64,000 bases of DNA from Pseudomonas sp. RC10 (GCF_038397775.1 NZ_CP151650.1:4588001-4652000), one strand, 5' to 3'; shown: positions 1-9,113, numbered from the stretch's first letter. The notes: generated by a model from the letters alone, not told the origin. Translations and numbers: made by a program.

Positions 1-258
1 TACACCGCCCTGCTGGAACGCCGCGACGCTCTGGCCGACACCGAAGAATCCGCCAGACAAGCCGCCGACCAGACCCACCGTTTCTTCATGGCTGGCCGCG
101 AATCCTTCCTCGCCGACCTGCAAGCCACCCGCACGTACACCGACGTCACCGCGCAACTGGCGGCGGCGAATACGCAGGTGGCGATGGGACAGATCGATTT
201 GTTCCTGGCGTTGGGTGGGGGTTGGGAGAACAAACAGGCGGCGCAGGCACAGAAGTAA
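1..258 (+). CDS. Outer-membrane factor of RND efflux system, C-terminal fragment (partial)
   Basis: Open from the first base to a TAA at 256-258, giving 85 residues. The fragment is alanine- and glutamine-rich and predicted helical, with the pattern seen at the end of NodT/OprM-type outer-membrane channel proteins: a helix with ALAD-x-E and AA-x-Q, the segment RFxAGxxSFLxxLxAxR, then a last helix before a short polar tail. In that family this region forms part of the periplasmic alpha-barrel of a tripartite efflux pump. The inner-membrane pump and adaptor would lie upstream, outside the window. The substrate cannot be told from this fragment. Confidence 0.75.
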   Translation, partial: YTALLERRDALADTEESARQAADQTHRFFMAGRESFLADLQATRTYTDVTAQLAAANTQVAMGQIDLFLALGGGWENKQAAQAQK

Positions 259-299
259 TCAGATCGGCCAGAAGCAGATTCGCGTAACACCACCGATCT

Positions 300-321
300 G
301 CTTGCCGCTTGCCGCTTGCCA
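300..321. repeat. Short tandem GCTTGCC repeat
   Basis: Three back-to-back copies of the 7-mer GCTTGCC lie in the gap between the efflux gene and the aldo/keto reductase. Similar short GCTTGCC or AGCTGCAAG tracts are common in Pseudomonas intergenic DNA, and another occurs after apt near 49.85 kb. No function is apparent. Confidence 0.5.
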
Positions 322-402
322 CTCATAACTGCTTCCCGAAGGGAACCCTTACCCGCCTACACTGCCTGACTTCTCTATACCCCATTCGGCAGGAGGCACC
401 CC

Positions 403-1224
403 ATGCGCATGCTCCAACTGGCAGACAAAACCGTTCCCGTCATCGGTCAGGGCACGTGGCGCATGGGGGAGGATCGGCATCAGCGGCAAGACGAAGTAAA
501 GGCCCTGCAACGGGGCATCGACCTCGGGCTGACGCTGATCGACACCGCCGAGATGTACGGCGAAGGCGGCGCGGAAGAAGTGGTGGGTCAAGCCATCGCG
601 GGCAAACGCGATCAGGTCACGCTGGTGAGCAAAGTCTATCCCCACAACGCCAGCCGCAAGGGCATCCCCGCCGCGTGCGAGCGCAGCCTGAAACGGATGA
701 ACACCGATTTCATCGACCTCTATCTGCTGCACTGGCCAGGCTCGTACCCCCTCGATGAAACCGTCGAAGCCTTCGAGCGGCTGCGCGAAGAGGGAAAAAT
801 CGGCCGTTGGGGCGTGTCCAATTTCGACGTGTCGGACTTGCTGGAACTCAATGACCCACGCTGCGCCACCAATCAGGTGCTCTACAACCCCGAAGAGCGC
901 GGCATCGAGTACGACCTGATCCCGTGGATGGAAACCGCCAGCATGCCGCTCATGGCCTACTGCCCCATCGGCCAGGCCGGCAACCTGCTGATGAACCCGG
1001 CCATCCTCGAAGTCGCCCAGCGCCAAGGCGTCACTCCGGCGCAAATAAGCCTCGCGTGGGTGCTGCGACAGGACGGCGTGATCGCCATCCCTAAAGCGGT
1101 CGACCCGCACCACCTGCAATTGAACGCAGAAGCGGCAAGCATCGAGCTGACGCTGGAGGACGAGCTGTTGATCGACACCTCATGGCCCGCGCCGATCCGC
1201 AAACAGCGTTTGGGAATGGTCTGA
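403..1224 (+). CDS. Aldo/keto reductase
   Basis: A 273-aa NADPH-dependent aldo/keto reductase, expected to reduce aldehydes or ketones in the cytoplasm. The catalytic tetrad is visible as Asp47 and Tyr52 (IDTAEMYGEG), Lys77 (LVSKVYP) and His110 (LYLLHWPG). GVSNFD at about 148-153 and the late segment AIPKAVDP, which binds the cofactor phosphate, also fit the family, and the length is normal. The ATG at 403 follows a strong AGGAGG ribosome binding site. It stands alone between an efflux gene and zntB. The substrate is unknown; it resembles the YeaE/DkgA-like subgroup in general form only. Confidence 0.9.
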   Translation: MRMLQLADKTVPVIGQGTWRMGEDRHQRQDEVKALQRGIDLGLTLIDTAEMYGEGGAEEVVGQAIAGKRDQVTLVSKVYPHNASRKGIPAACERSLKRMNTDFIDLYLLHWPGSYPLDETVEAFERLREEGKIGRWGVSNFDVSDLLELNDPRCATNQVLYNPEERGIEYDLIPWMETASMPLMAYCPIGQAGNLLMNPAILEVAQRQGVTPAQISLAWVLRQDGVIAIPKAVDPHHLQLNAEAASIELTLEDELLIDTSWPAPIRKQRLGMV

Positions 1225-1344
1225 ACCTCCCGCTGCCACCCAAACATGAAACGATACAAACAGTCACAAAACTGTCAAAACCGCTTGCGATGATGCCGCT
1301 TTAGATCTTCTGCCTTCAGCGGCCCCTCTCGCCTGCGAGCCTCC

Positions 1345-2361
1345 ATGAATCACACCATTGCCCGTCATCAGGACTCCGACATTTTCGGTCTGCTGTATGG
1401 ATTCCGCTTTCGTCCCGATGAGTCCGCCCGAGAAATCGACGCGGCAACGGCGCTGGAGTCCCTGCGCAACCCGACCGACGAAAACGAATTCATCTGGCTG
1501 CACTTGAACCTGGCCCACGCCAGTTGCGAACGCTGGCTGAAAACCAATCTGGAGCTGCCGGACGAATTCCTCGAAGCGCTGCACGAAGGCTCCCGCTCGA
1601 CGCGCATCGAGCATGTGGACTCGGCCCTGCTGGCGGTGGTCAACGACGTGGTCTTCGACTTCAACCGCGTCTCCACCGACATCGCCACGCTGTGGGTCTG
1701 TGTGCGCAGCAACCTGATGATCTCGGCGCGGCATCAGCCGTTGCGTTCGGTGGACAAGCTGCGCTCGTCGGTCAAACACGGCGAAACGTTTCGCTCCCCG
1801 CTCGAATTGCTCGCCCACCTGCTGCGCGATCAAAGCGACGTGCTGGCGCAGTTCATGCGCAAGACCAGCATCAGTGTCGACAAGATCGAAGACCAGTTGC
1901 TGTCGCAGCGGCTGAGCAATAACCGCAGCGAACTGGGCGCGATGCGGCGGGTGCTGGTACGCCTGCAGCGGCTGCTGGCGTTGGAGCCGGGCTCGCTGAT
2001 GCGCCTACTGCACCGCCCGCCGCAGTGGCTGCTGGAAGAGGACTTGCAGGAATTGCGTCAATCCACCGAAGAATCAGCCCTGGTGATCAGTGACCTCACC
2101 GCGCTAGGCGAGCGGATCAAGCTGCTGCAGGAAGAAATCGCCGCCAACCTCAACGAACAGAGCAGCCGCACGCTGTTCACCCTGACCGTCGTGACCGTGC
2201 TGGCGCTGCCGATCAACATCGTCGCCGGCTTTTTCGGCATGAACGTCGGCGGCATTCCCCTGGCCACCGATCCTCATGGGTTCTGGATTCTGGTGGCGCT
2301 GGTGGCGACGTTCACGTTCGTGGCGGGGCGTTGGGCGTTTCGTAAGAGCCGGGATTATTGA
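1345..2361 (+). CDS. zntB: ZntB-like CorA-family zinc transporter
   Basis: A 338-aa inner-membrane protein of the CorA superfamily. The long acidic and helical cytoplasmic domain fills residues 1 to about 270. Two transmembrane helices follow at about 275-295 and 310-330. The pore-loop signature is GMN followed by VGGIPLA, the ZntB-type arrangement rather than the YGMNF form of magnesium-specific CorA. ZntB proteins move Zn2+ across the inner membrane. The ATG at 1345 is used. It is monocistronic as far as can be seen, with about 120 bp upstream and 205 bp downstream. Confidence 0.88.
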   Translation: MNHTIARHQDSDIFGLLYGFRFRPDESAREIDAATALESLRNPTDENEFIWLHLNLAHASCERWLKTNLELPDEFLEALHEGSRSTRIEHVDSALLAVVNDVVFDFNRVSTDIATLWVCVRSNLMISARHQPLRSVDKLRSSVKHGETFRSPLELLAHLLRDQSDVLAQFMRKTSISVDKIEDQLLSQRLSNNRSELGAMRRVLVRLQRLLALEPGSLMRLLHRPPQWLLEEDLQELRQSTEESALVISDLTALGERIKLLQEEIAANLNEQSSRTLFTLTVVTVLALPINIVAGFFGMNVGGIPLATDPHGFWILVALVATFTFVAGRWAFRKSRDY

Positions 2362-2566
2362 GCAAAGTCAGAGGCATGCGCTCACCCGCTTCTGCCAGAG
2401 GCGCGGGAGCCAGCAAGCCGCTCCCACGCTGAACGCGCCGCCTGAAATTTTTAATGCCATCCATCCCTTAGCGCAACAAATCCGCCACATGACTGACCTG
2501 CGTCGTATCTCTGTCACATTTTGTAATGATCATGGGTAACATCCCATCTCAACAGGATTGTGAATC

Positions 2567-4180
2567 ATGGCGACCCCCACACTGGCTCAAGGCTCCTTGA
2601 AAGGCGCAGGGCTGAGTTCTCAATTCGGGCGCAAGCCCGGTGTTCTGACGATGGTGATCTTCTTCGCCGTACTCGGTCTGGGCCTGCTGTACACGGCCTT
2701 CAGCCTGAAGTCGGACATGGACGATCTGGGCACGGTCGTGACGACCTGGACCCCGTTCCTGTTGCTTGGCGTTGCGCTGTTGATCGCTCTGGGTTTCGAA
2801 TTCGTCAACGGTTTCCACGACACCGCCAACGCGGTGGCGACCGTGATCTACACCCACTCCCTGCCGCCGAACGTGGCGGTGGTCTGGTCGGGGCTGTTCA
2901 ACTTCCTCGGTGTGCTGTTTTCCAGCGGTGCGGTGGCGTTCGGCATCATTGCCCTGTTGCCGGTAGAACTGATTCTGCAAGTCGGCTCCTCCGCAGGCTA
3001 CGCCATGATCTTCGCCCTGCTGATCGCCGCCATCCTGTGGAACCTCGGCACCTGGTGGCTGGGCCTGCCAGCGTCCTCGTCGCACACGCTGATCGGTTCG
3101 ATCATCGGCGTGGGCGTGGCGAACGCGCTGATGCACGGTCGTGATGGCACCAGCGGTGTGGACTGGACCCAAGCCACCAAGATCGGTTACTCGCTGCTGC
3201 TGTCGCCGCTGGTGGGCTTCACCTGCGCGGCGCTGCTGCTGATGGCCCTGCGCATGTTCGTGAAGAACCGCGCGCTGTACAAGGCACCGGAAGGCAACAC
3301 CCCACCACCGATCTGGATTCGCGGCCTGCTGATCCTGACCTGCACCGGCGTGTCCTTCGCCCACGGCTCCAACGACGGTCAGAAAGGCATGGGCCTGATC
3401 ATGCTGATTCTGGTCGGCACCCTGCCGATGGCCTACGCGCTGAACCGTGCGATGCCTGCCGATCAGTCGCTGCAATTCGCGGCGGTGGCGCAAGTCACCC
3501 AACAGGCCCTGAGCAAGACGGCGCCAGCGCCGGCCCCTGCGGACTCGCGCCAGACACTCTCCACCTACATCCGCGACAAGCAGCCGACGCCTGAGCTGGT
3601 GCCTGCGCTGGCGGTGATGGCCGGCAAGATCGGTGATCAGGTCGCCAGCTACGGCTCGCTCTCCAAAGTCCCGGCCGAAGCCACCGCCAACGTGCGTAAC
3701 GACATGTACCTGACCTCCGAAGCCATTCGCTTGATGGACAAGGGCAAGGTCGGCAATTTCGACGCCGACACTCAGGGCAAGGTGGACCTGTTCAAGCAGC
3801 AGATCGACACCGCCACCCGCTTCATCCCGCTGTGGGTCAAGATCGCCGTCGCCATCGCGCTGGGCCTGGGCACCATGGTCGGCTGGAAGCGCATCGTGGT
3901 GACCGTCGGCGAAAAAATCGGCAAGACCCACATGACCTACGCCCAGGGCGCTTCAGCGGAAGTCGTGGCCATGGTCACCATCGGTGCGGCTGACATGTAC
4001 GGCCTGCCGGTCTCGACCACTCACGTGCTGTCGTCCGGCGTGGCGGGCAGCATGGTCGCCAACGGTTCAGGCCTGCAAATGCGCACCCTGCGCAACCTCG
4101 CCATGGCCTGGGTCCTGACCCTGCCAGCGGCGATCCTGCTGTCGGGCGGCCTGTACTGGTTCTTCACCCAGATATTCTGA
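2567..4180 (+). CDS. pitA: PiT-family inorganic phosphate transporter
   Basis: A 537-aa multi-pass inner-membrane protein of the PiT family, which imports phosphate, usually as a metal-phosphate complex, driven by protons. The two family signatures are present: GFHDTANAVAT near residue 84 and the inverted-repeat partner GSNDGQKGMGL near residue 267. A long hydrophilic loop of about 110 residues separates the two transporter halves, and VSTTHVLSSGV lies in the second half. The start has an AGGA ribosome binding site. A terminator follows directly, so this is a single-gene unit. Confidence 0.92.
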   Translation: MATPTLAQGSLKGAGLSSQFGRKPGVLTMVIFFAVLGLGLLYTAFSLKSDMDDLGTVVTTWTPFLLLGVALLIALGFEFVNGFHDTANAVATVIYTHSLPPNVAVVWSGLFNFLGVLFSSGAVAFGIIALLPVELILQVGSSAGYAMIFALLIAAILWNLGTWWLGLPASSSHTLIGSIIGVGVANALMHGRDGTSGVDWTQATKIGYSLLLSPLVGFTCAALLLMALRMFVKNRALYKAPEGNTPPPIWIRGLLILTCTGVSFAHGSNDGQKGMGLIMLILVGTLPMAYALNRAMPADQSLQFAAVAQVTQQALSKTAPAPAPADSRQTLSTYIRDKQPTPELVPALAVMAGKIGDQVASYGSLSKVPAEATANVRNDMYLTSEAIRLMDKGKVGNFDADTQGKVDLFKQQIDTATRFIPLWVKIAVAIALGLGTMVGWKRIVVTVGEKIGKTHMTYAQGASAEVVAMVTIGAADMYGLPVSTTHVLSSGVAGSMVANGSGLQMRTLRNLAMAWVLTLPAAILLSGGLYWFFTQIF

Positions 4181-4209
4181 TTCGCAGCGCTTCACGTGCT
4201 CTCCTTCAC

Positions 4210-4233
4210 AGGCGCTTCGGCGCCTTTTTTTTT
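4210..4233 (+). terminator. Rho-independent terminator after the phosphate transporter
   Basis: The hairpin AGGCGC-TTC-GGCGCCT is followed by a run of nine T, 30 bp after the transporter stop codon. Confidence 0.85.
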
Positions 4234-4279
4234 GCGTGCCGCAAACAACCGTTCCCGCGTTTGATTCTGGCCGCAGGCC

Positions 4280-4407
4280 GTAGGAGCTGGCTTGCCTGCG
4301 ATCGGCTGCGCAGCAGCCGCAAACCCGGGCACCTCGGTGTGTCAGATAAATCGTGCATTCAGGTTTTGCTGCCGCTTCGCGCCAGATCGCAGGCAAGCCA
4401 GCTCCTT
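4280..4407. repeat. REPIN (paired REP, GTAGGAGCTGGCTTGCC type)
   Basis: GTAGGAGCTGGCTTGCCTGC at the left and its inverse GCAGGCAAGCCAGCTCCT at the right bracket a loop of about 80 bp containing TGCTGCCGC and GCAGCAGCC. The right arm is cut off after GCTCCT, where the IS110 element appears to start. Confidence 0.8.
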
Positions 4408-4643
4408 GTATCTCGACTCTGGCGTTTCATCGCGCCATAGTTCTCGACTGATCATCGAGGGAGAGCCGGGAAGCTGTTCAGCTCCTAAGGCCTCAGAGCT
4501 TACAAAGTAGATAGAGCTCCGGTTCTCCAACCTCACTCGAAAAGTCCGAACGGTATCCAGTGCGCGCCTTCGGCGTGAGCACGCATGTACAAGGCAGGAC
4601 CGGGTGACGCGATGATCGTGTGCAATCGACTCTGGAGAGCGCC
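4407..4643 (+). ncRNA. Candidate IS110 bridge-RNA region (left non-coding end)
   Basis: A stretch of 237 bp lies between the REP junction and the transposase ATG without a credible ORF. It contains hairpin-forming pieces such as AGCT-GTTC-AGCT and GCGC-CTTC-GGCG. In IS110-group elements the left non-coding end encodes a structured bridge RNA that guides the recombinase to donor and target. That this copy encodes one is inference from position and length; guide loops were not matched. Confidence 0.4.
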
Positions 4644-5615
4644 ATGTCTGCTTTTGTTGGCATCGATATCGCCAAAAACTCATTTGATATCGCCACCCCG
4701 CTGGATAACGGGAAGTTCAGGACCAAAGCCAGGCTGGCCAATAATCCCAAGGGTTATCAGGTGCTGCTCGACTGGCTTACCACCCACTCCGAGCCCCATG
4801 CCTGGGTCGTGATGGAAGCCACCAGCGTCTACCACCAGGGCGTTGCTGATTGCCTTCACGCTCACGGATACCGGGTGTGCATCGTCAACCCTGCGATCCT
4901 CCACCAGTACGGCAAGGATGAGCTGCGCCGGGTCAAAACCGACAAGGCCGATGCAAAGCTGATCGCCCGCTATGCGCAAGACAAGCACACCAGACTGCGC
5001 GAGTGGGTGCCGGAGCCCGCGCCACGTCGGCGCTTGCGCGCGTTGGTGCGTCGACTGGAAGATTTGCAGGAAATTCAGCAGATGGAAAGCAATCGTCTGG
5101 ATGTCGCCGAAGACAAGGTCAAAGCGTCGATCGAGTCGGTGATCAGCCACGTCAAGCAACAGATCGACGAGACCAGGAAAGCGATCAAAGACAATATTGA
5201 CGACGATCCTGACCTGCGCCAGAAGCGCGATCTGATCGTGACCATCGACGGGCTGGGGGATACGACCGCAGCGCTGATCCTGGCCGAACTCGGCGACCCA
5301 TTGGATTACAAGGGCCCCAAATCTATCGTTGCCTTTGCGGGCCTGGACCCACGTTGTGCTAGCTCGGGAGAGTCGGTAGGCCCGACCCATATATCCAAAA
5401 CCGGCTCGAAAAGGCTGCGCGCCGGGCTTTACATGCCAGGCATGGCTGGCCTAAAGCACAACGCGGTGTTGCGAGAGCTAAAGACCCGGATGCGCGCCAA
5501 TGGGAAAGCCCCAAAAGAGATCATCTGTGCAGCAATGCGAAAGCTGCTGCATCTGGTCTATGGCGTGCTGAAATCGGGCAAGCCGTTCGACGCAGAAATT
5601 GCGCTTGCCCGGTGA
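4644..5615 (+). CDS. IS110-family DEDD transposase/recombinase
   Basis: A 323-aa protein with the N-terminal DEDD RuvC-like catalytic domain: Asp in GIDIAK at the very start, Glu in VMEATS, and the two late Asp in KTDKADAKLIARY. A coiled-coil linker (about 130-190) follows, then the C-terminal Transposase_20 domain with IDGLGDTTAALILAELGD and the catalytic-serine region CASSGES. It appears intact. The ATG at 4644 is preferred over an in-frame GTG at 4620 because GGAGAG precedes it and GIDIAK then sits at the expected N-terminus. Its last codons (LAR-stop) overlap the sequence GCGCTTGCCCG, which resembles a REP core. Confidence 0.9.
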   Translation: MSAFVGIDIAKNSFDIATPLDNGKFRTKARLANNPKGYQVLLDWLTTHSEPHAWVVMEATSVYHQGVADCLHAHGYRVCIVNPAILHQYGKDELRRVKTDKADAKLIARYAQDKHTRLREWVPEPAPRRRLRALVRRLEDLQEIQQMESNRLDVAEDKVKASIESVISHVKQQIDETRKAIKDNIDDDPDLRQKRDLIVTIDGLGDTTAALILAELGDPLDYKGPKSIVAFAGLDPRCASSGESVGPTHISKTGSKRLRAGLYMPGMAGLKHNAVLRELKTRMRANGKAPKEIICAAMRKLLHLVYGVLKSGKPFDAEIALAR

Positions 5616-5679
5616 TGGGCAAGACGGTATCTACGGCCTTGGCGGTGTTTCAGACGCAGCGGGGTTGACTGACACGACA

Positions 5680-5706
5680 CCATCGCGGGCAAGCGCGCTC
5701 CTACAG
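5680..5706. repeat. REP half-element (GCGGGCAAGCGCGCTCCTAC)
   Basis: This is the right arm of a REPIN of the same type as the complete one at 51.73-51.82 kb, preceded by a typical loop ending in TGACTGACACGACACC. The matching left arm is missing. Its place is taken by the 3' end of the IS110 transposase. Confidence 0.75.
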
Positions 5707-5853
5707 GAAATACCTGCTCCGTCAGCATCGCCCACCATCAAACACGATCCATGTCCCATGCCCTCACCCTTCGGCCATTGATGCCCCTCCCCGCCTGCCT
5801 AAGATGTTGACTACAGCCTGTCTGGCCGTGATCTCTTCCAAGCGAGCCTCCCC

Positions 5854-7275
5854 ATGACTCAAACAAGAACGCTGTACGACAAACACATCGACTCGCACAC
5901 CGTGTGCACCCTCGACGATCAGGGCCATGTCTTGCTCTACATCGACCGTCAGGTGATCAACGAATACACCAGCCCGCAGGCGTTCAGCGGTCTGCGCGAA
6001 GCCGGGCGTGAGGTCTGGCGCCCGGAGACCGCGCTGGCCGTGGTCGATCATGTCAACCCCACCGCCCCACAGCGTGTCGCCGCCATGGCCGATCCGGGTG
6101 GCGCGTTGCAAGTCTCTTATCTCGCTGACAACTGCGAAAAATTCGGCATCGAACTGTTCGACGTCCTCGATAAACGCCAGGGCATCGAACACGTGATCGC
6201 CCCCGAACAGGGCTTCATCCTGCCGGGCATGGTCATCGCCGCGGGCGACAGTCACACCACCACTTACGGGGCCTTGGGCGCGTTCGGCTTCGGCATCGGT
6301 ACCTCGGAAATCGAACACTTGCTGGCCTCTCAGACGCTGGTCTACAAACGCCTGAAAAGCATGCGCGTGACGGTCGAAGGCGATCTGTCCAGCGGGCTGA
6401 CTTCAAAAGACGTGATCATGGCCCTGATCGGCAAGATCGGCGCGTCGGGCGCCACCGGCTACGCCATCGAATTCACCGGTTCGACCATCGCGGCACTGAG
6501 CGTCGAAGCGCGCATGACCATCTGCAATATGGCCGTCGAAGCTGGCGCACGAGGCGCGTTCATGGCCCCGGACGAGAAAGTCTTTGCTTACCTCAAGGAC
6601 AAACCCCGCGCTCCAAAAGGCGATCTGTGGGATCAGGCCGTCGCCAAATGGAAAGGCTTGCACAGCGACCCGGGCGCGGTATTCGACCGCGAAGTCCAAC
6701 TCGACGCCCGCGACCTGCAGCCCATGGTCACGTGGGGTACCAGCCCGGATCAGGCAGCGGCCATCAACGGCAGCGTTCCCGACCCTGAAAGCATCGCCGA
6801 CCCGATCCTGCGCCAGGACATGCGCCGCGCCCTCACCTACATGGGCCTGGAAGCGGGCATGCCGCTGAGCGATATCGTCATCAGCCACGCCTTTATCGGC
6901 TCCTGCACCAATGCGCGCATCGAAGACCTGCGTGACGCTGCCAAGGTCGTGCGCGGCAAACACGTGGCCGAGCATGTGCGGGCGATGATCGTCCCGGGCT
7001 CTACGGCCGTGCGTGATCAGGCCGAAGCCGAGGGGTTGGCGTCGGTTTTCCGCGATGCCGGTTTTGAGTGGCGCCAGTCCGGCTGCTCGATGTGCCTGGC
7101 AATGAACGACGACGTGCTCGCCCCCGGCGACCGCTGCGCGTCCAGCACCAACCGCAATTTCGAAGGCCGTCAGGGCGCCGGTGCCCGCACCCACTTGATG
7201 AGCCCGGCCATGGTGGCCGCCGCTGCCATCACCGGTCACCTGACCGACGTTCGCAGCCTGCAAGGGAGTTTCTGA
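5854..7275 (+). CDS. leuC: LeuC-like hydro-lyase large subunit (isopropylmalate isomerase family)
   Basis: A 473-aa [4Fe-4S] dehydratase large subunit of the LeuC/aconitase family. The cluster ligands are Cys351 in SCTNAR and Cys411 and Cys414 in [25 protein letters not shown] is the conserved substrate and cluster loop. With the small subunit it would isomerise 2- to 3-isopropylmalate or a similar hydroxyacid. The leucine-biosynthetic leuCD of Pseudomonas normally sits with leuB and asd, which are absent here, and the N-terminus differs from the usual biosynthetic one. This may therefore be a second copy with a different substrate such as citraconate or a methylmalate (inference). Confidence 0.82.
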   Translation: MTQTRTLYDKHIDSHTVCTLDDQGHVLLYIDRQVINEYTSPQAFSGLREAGREVWRPETALAVVDHVNPTAPQRVAAMADPGGALQVSYLADNCEKFGIELFDVLDKRQGIEHVIAPEQGFILPGMVIAAGDSHTTTYGALGAFGFGIGTSEIEHLLASQTLVYKRLKSMRVTVEGDLSSGLTSKDVIMALIGKIGASGATGYAIEFTGSTIAALSVEARMTICNMAVEAGARGAFMAPDEKVFAYLKDKPRAPKGDLWDQAVAKWKGLHSDPGAVFDREVQLDARDLQPMVTWGTSPDQAAAINGSVPDPESIADPILRQDMRRALTYMGLEAGMPLSDIVISHAFIGSCTNARIEDLRDAAKVVRGKHVAEHVRAMIVPGSTAVRDQAEAEGLASVFRDAGFEWRQSGCSMCLAMNDDVLAPGDRCASSTNRNFEGRQGAGARTHLMSPAMVAAAAITGHLTDVRSLQGSF

Positions 7276-7276
7276 G

Positions 7277-7885
7277 ATGCAGCCTTTCACCCAAGTCACC
7301 GGCAAGGCCGCGCCGATGCTGGCGGCCAACACGGACACTGACGTGATCATGCCCAAGCAGTTCCTCAAGGGCATTGACCGCGCCGGGCTGGATCGCGGCC
7401 TGTTCTTCGACCTGCGCTTTCTTCCCTCGGGCGAGCCGAACCCGGACTTCATCCTCAATCAGCCGGGCTGGCAAGGCGCGAAATTCCTCGTCACCGGGCC
7501 GAACTTCGGCTGCGGGTCTAGCCGTGAGCACGCGGTCTGGGGCCTCAAGCAAATGGGGATTCAGGCGCTGATCGGCAGCAGCTTTGCCGGGATTTTCTAC
7601 GACAACTGCCAGCGCAACGGCGTGCTGACCATCGTGCTGGACGAGGCGCAAGTTCAGGCCTTGGGCAAGGTGATCAGCCAGCCCGACAGCGTGCAGATCG
7701 AAGTGGACCTGCCCGCACAGGAAATTCGCCTGCAAGACGGACGCGTCATACCGTTCAACATCGACGAACTGCGCAAAAACGCCCTGCTGCTGGGGCTGGA
7801 TGCCATTGGCAGCACGCTGCAAAAACGCGAGCAGATTCTCGCGTTTCAGCAAAAGCATCTGGCAGAGAATCCGTGGCTCTCGTGA
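7277..7885 (+). CDS. leuD: LeuD-like hydro-lyase small subunit
   Basis: A 202-aa partner of the preceding gene, starting two bases after its stop, so the two are translationally coupled. The swivel-domain signatures are present: ANTDTDVIMPKQFLK near the N-terminus and FGCGSSREHAVWGL (about 79-92), the phosphate- and substrate-binding loop. GSSFAGIFYDNCQRNGVL completes the small-subunit fold. Length is normal for LeuD. There is no leuB downstream; a REPIN and a convergent LysR gene follow instead. Confidence 0.85.
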   Translation: MQPFTQVTGKAAPMLAANTDTDVIMPKQFLKGIDRAGLDRGLFFDLRFLPSGEPNPDFILNQPGWQGAKFLVTGPNFGCGSSREHAVWGLKQMGIQALIGSSFAGIFYDNCQRNGVLTIVLDEAQVQALGKVISQPDSVQIEVDLPAQEIRLQDGRVIPFNIDELRKNALLLGLDAIGSTLQKREQILAFQQKHLAENPWLS

Positions 7886-7919
7886 CCGTGACGTAGTGCT
7901 TACGACACGCTCACCAACT

Positions 7920-8006
7920 GTAGGAGCCGGCTTGCTGGCGAATGCGTCCTGACAGACATTGATGCGTTAAATGACACACCGCATTCGCCAGCAAGCCGGC
8001 TCCTAC
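7920..8006. repeat. REPIN (GTAGGAGCCGGCTTGCTGGCGAATGCG type)
   Basis: Two inverted arms of about 26 bp with a loop of about 35 bp lie between the convergent leuD and LysR genes. The arms are fully complementary over GTAGGAGCCGGCTTGCTGGC. Confidence 0.85.
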
Positions 8007-8050
8007 GACCTGCGGCCAGCAGCAGTCCTGCATCGCTGCGAAGGGGATGC

Positions 8051-8965
8051 CTACAACGACAACCCCTGAAAATGCGCCTGCAGAAACTCCACGCACACCC
8101 GCAATTTCCCTGAATTGGCCAGCCGCGTGGGGTACACCGCCCAGACGTTGGCGCTTTCGGTGTATTCCGGGAGCACCTGCACCAGCCGCCCCTGCTCCAG
8201 AAAGGGTTTGACGTCCCACAGCGAACGCTGCAACACCCCGCGCCCGTCCAGCGCCCATTGCAGGACGATCTCGCCGCTGTTGGACGACAGCGGCCCGCTG
8301 ACCCGCACGCTCTCCCGCACGCCGTCACGCTCGACATGCCAGATGCCAAACGCGTTGTCGCGCTCCTTGATCACCAGGCAGTCGTGCTGTTCCAGGTCCA
8401 CCAATTGCTGCGGCGTGCCCCGACGCGCCAGGTAATCCGGCGCCGCGCACAGTACCCGTCGGTTACTCACCAATTGGCGACCGATGTGCTGACCGGGGAT
8501 GTCATCGCCCACGCGGATCTCCAGATCGAAACCCTCGCTGACGATATCCACCACCCGGTCGAACAGGTCCAGCCGCACCTCCAGATCGGGGTACGCCTCG
8601 GCCAGTTTCGAGATCGCCGGAGCGACGTGATTGCGGCCAAAACCGAACGAACTGCACAAATGCAGCTTGCCCCGTGGCGCCGAATGGGCGTCGGACAACT
8701 CGTCGTGCAGCAACTGAAAATCTTCGAGAATTCGCACCGCCCAGCGTTGCACGCGCTCGCCGTCTTCGGTCAGCGCGACCTTGCGGCTGGTGCGGTGCAA
8801 CAGGCGCGTGGCCAGGGTCGATTCGAGGATCTGGATGCGCTTGCTGACGTACGCAGGCGACAGCCCGAGTTCATCGGCGGCGGCCGCGAAGCCAGCCTTG
8901 CGGATCACAGTGAGAAACACCCGAAGGTCTTCGGGCAACGGCGCCACTTCTTTTTTTGAGGTCAT
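8051..8965 (-). CDS. LysR-family transcriptional regulator (DmlR-like)
   Basis: A 304-aa DNA-binding regulator. The winged helix-turn-helix is at about residues 12-70 (FLTVIRKAGFAAAADELGLSPAYVSKRIQILE), followed by a linker helix and a periplasmic-binding-protein-like effector domain. The HTH wording resembles DmlR, the activator of D-malate use in E. coli, but this is a similarity judgement only. It is convergent with leuCD and divergent from ssuD, with about 330 bp containing a REPIN between it and ssuD. It could act on either neighbour or on itself. Confidence 0.85.
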   Translation of the reverse strand: MTSKKEVAPLPEDLRVFLTVIRKAGFAAAADELGLSPAYVSKRIQILESTLATRLLHRTSRKVALTEDGERVQRWAVRILEDFQLLHDELSDAHSAPRGKLHLCSSFGFGRNHVAPAISKLAEAYPDLEVRLDLFDRVVDIVSEGFDLEIRVGDDIPGQHIGRQLVSNRRVLCAAPDYLARRGTPQQLVDLEQHDCLVIKERDNAFGIWHVERDGVRESVRVSGPLSSNSGEIVLQWALDGRGVLQRSLWDVKPFLEQGRLVQVLPEYTESANVWAVYPTRLANSGKLRVCVEFLQAHFQGLSL

Positions 8966-9032
8966 GCGGCTTCTTTTTTCTGGTCAATCGATTTTCACGG
9001 TATGGGTGCTATCTGAGCCTCACATACGTCCT

Positions 9033-9113
9033 GTAGGAGTGAGTTTGCTCGCGATGGCGTCGTGTCAATCACGAACTGGCCGGCCCCCATCGCGAGCAAG
9101 CTCACTCCTACAG
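9033..9113. repeat. REPIN (TGTAGGAGTGAGTTTGCTCGCGATGG type)
   Basis: Inverted arms with a loop of about 30 bp lie in the divergent LysR-ssuD intergenic region. The same REP subtype recurs as an outward-facing pair at 45.93-46.0 kb. Confidence 0.85.

Larger units (their letters stand above)
4407..5655 (+). mobile_element. IS110-family insertion sequence (ends approximate)
   Basis: One DEDD transposase gene with about 237 bp of non-coding DNA in front and about 40 bp behind. IS110 elements lack long terminal inverted repeats, so the ends are estimates. The left end directly follows a REP arm. The right end lies before a REPIN half at 5680-5706. The two edges share a degenerate direct similarity, GTATCT..C..T-GGCG..TTTCA, at 4408-4429 and 5627-5652. 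Several IS110 relatives are known to use REP sequences as targets. Confidence 0.7.

Noticed and set aside
2511..2527. Pho-box-like CTGTCAC / TTGTAAT repeats before the phosphate transporter
   Set aside because: The two half-sites start 10 rather than 11 bp apart and the second matches only 5 of 7 positions. Low-affinity PiT genes are often not PhoB-controlled.
5854..7885. Naming the pair simply as the leucine-biosynthesis isomerase
   Set aside because: Motifs support the family, but the missing leuB/asd context makes that specific role unproven. The symbols are given for the family only.
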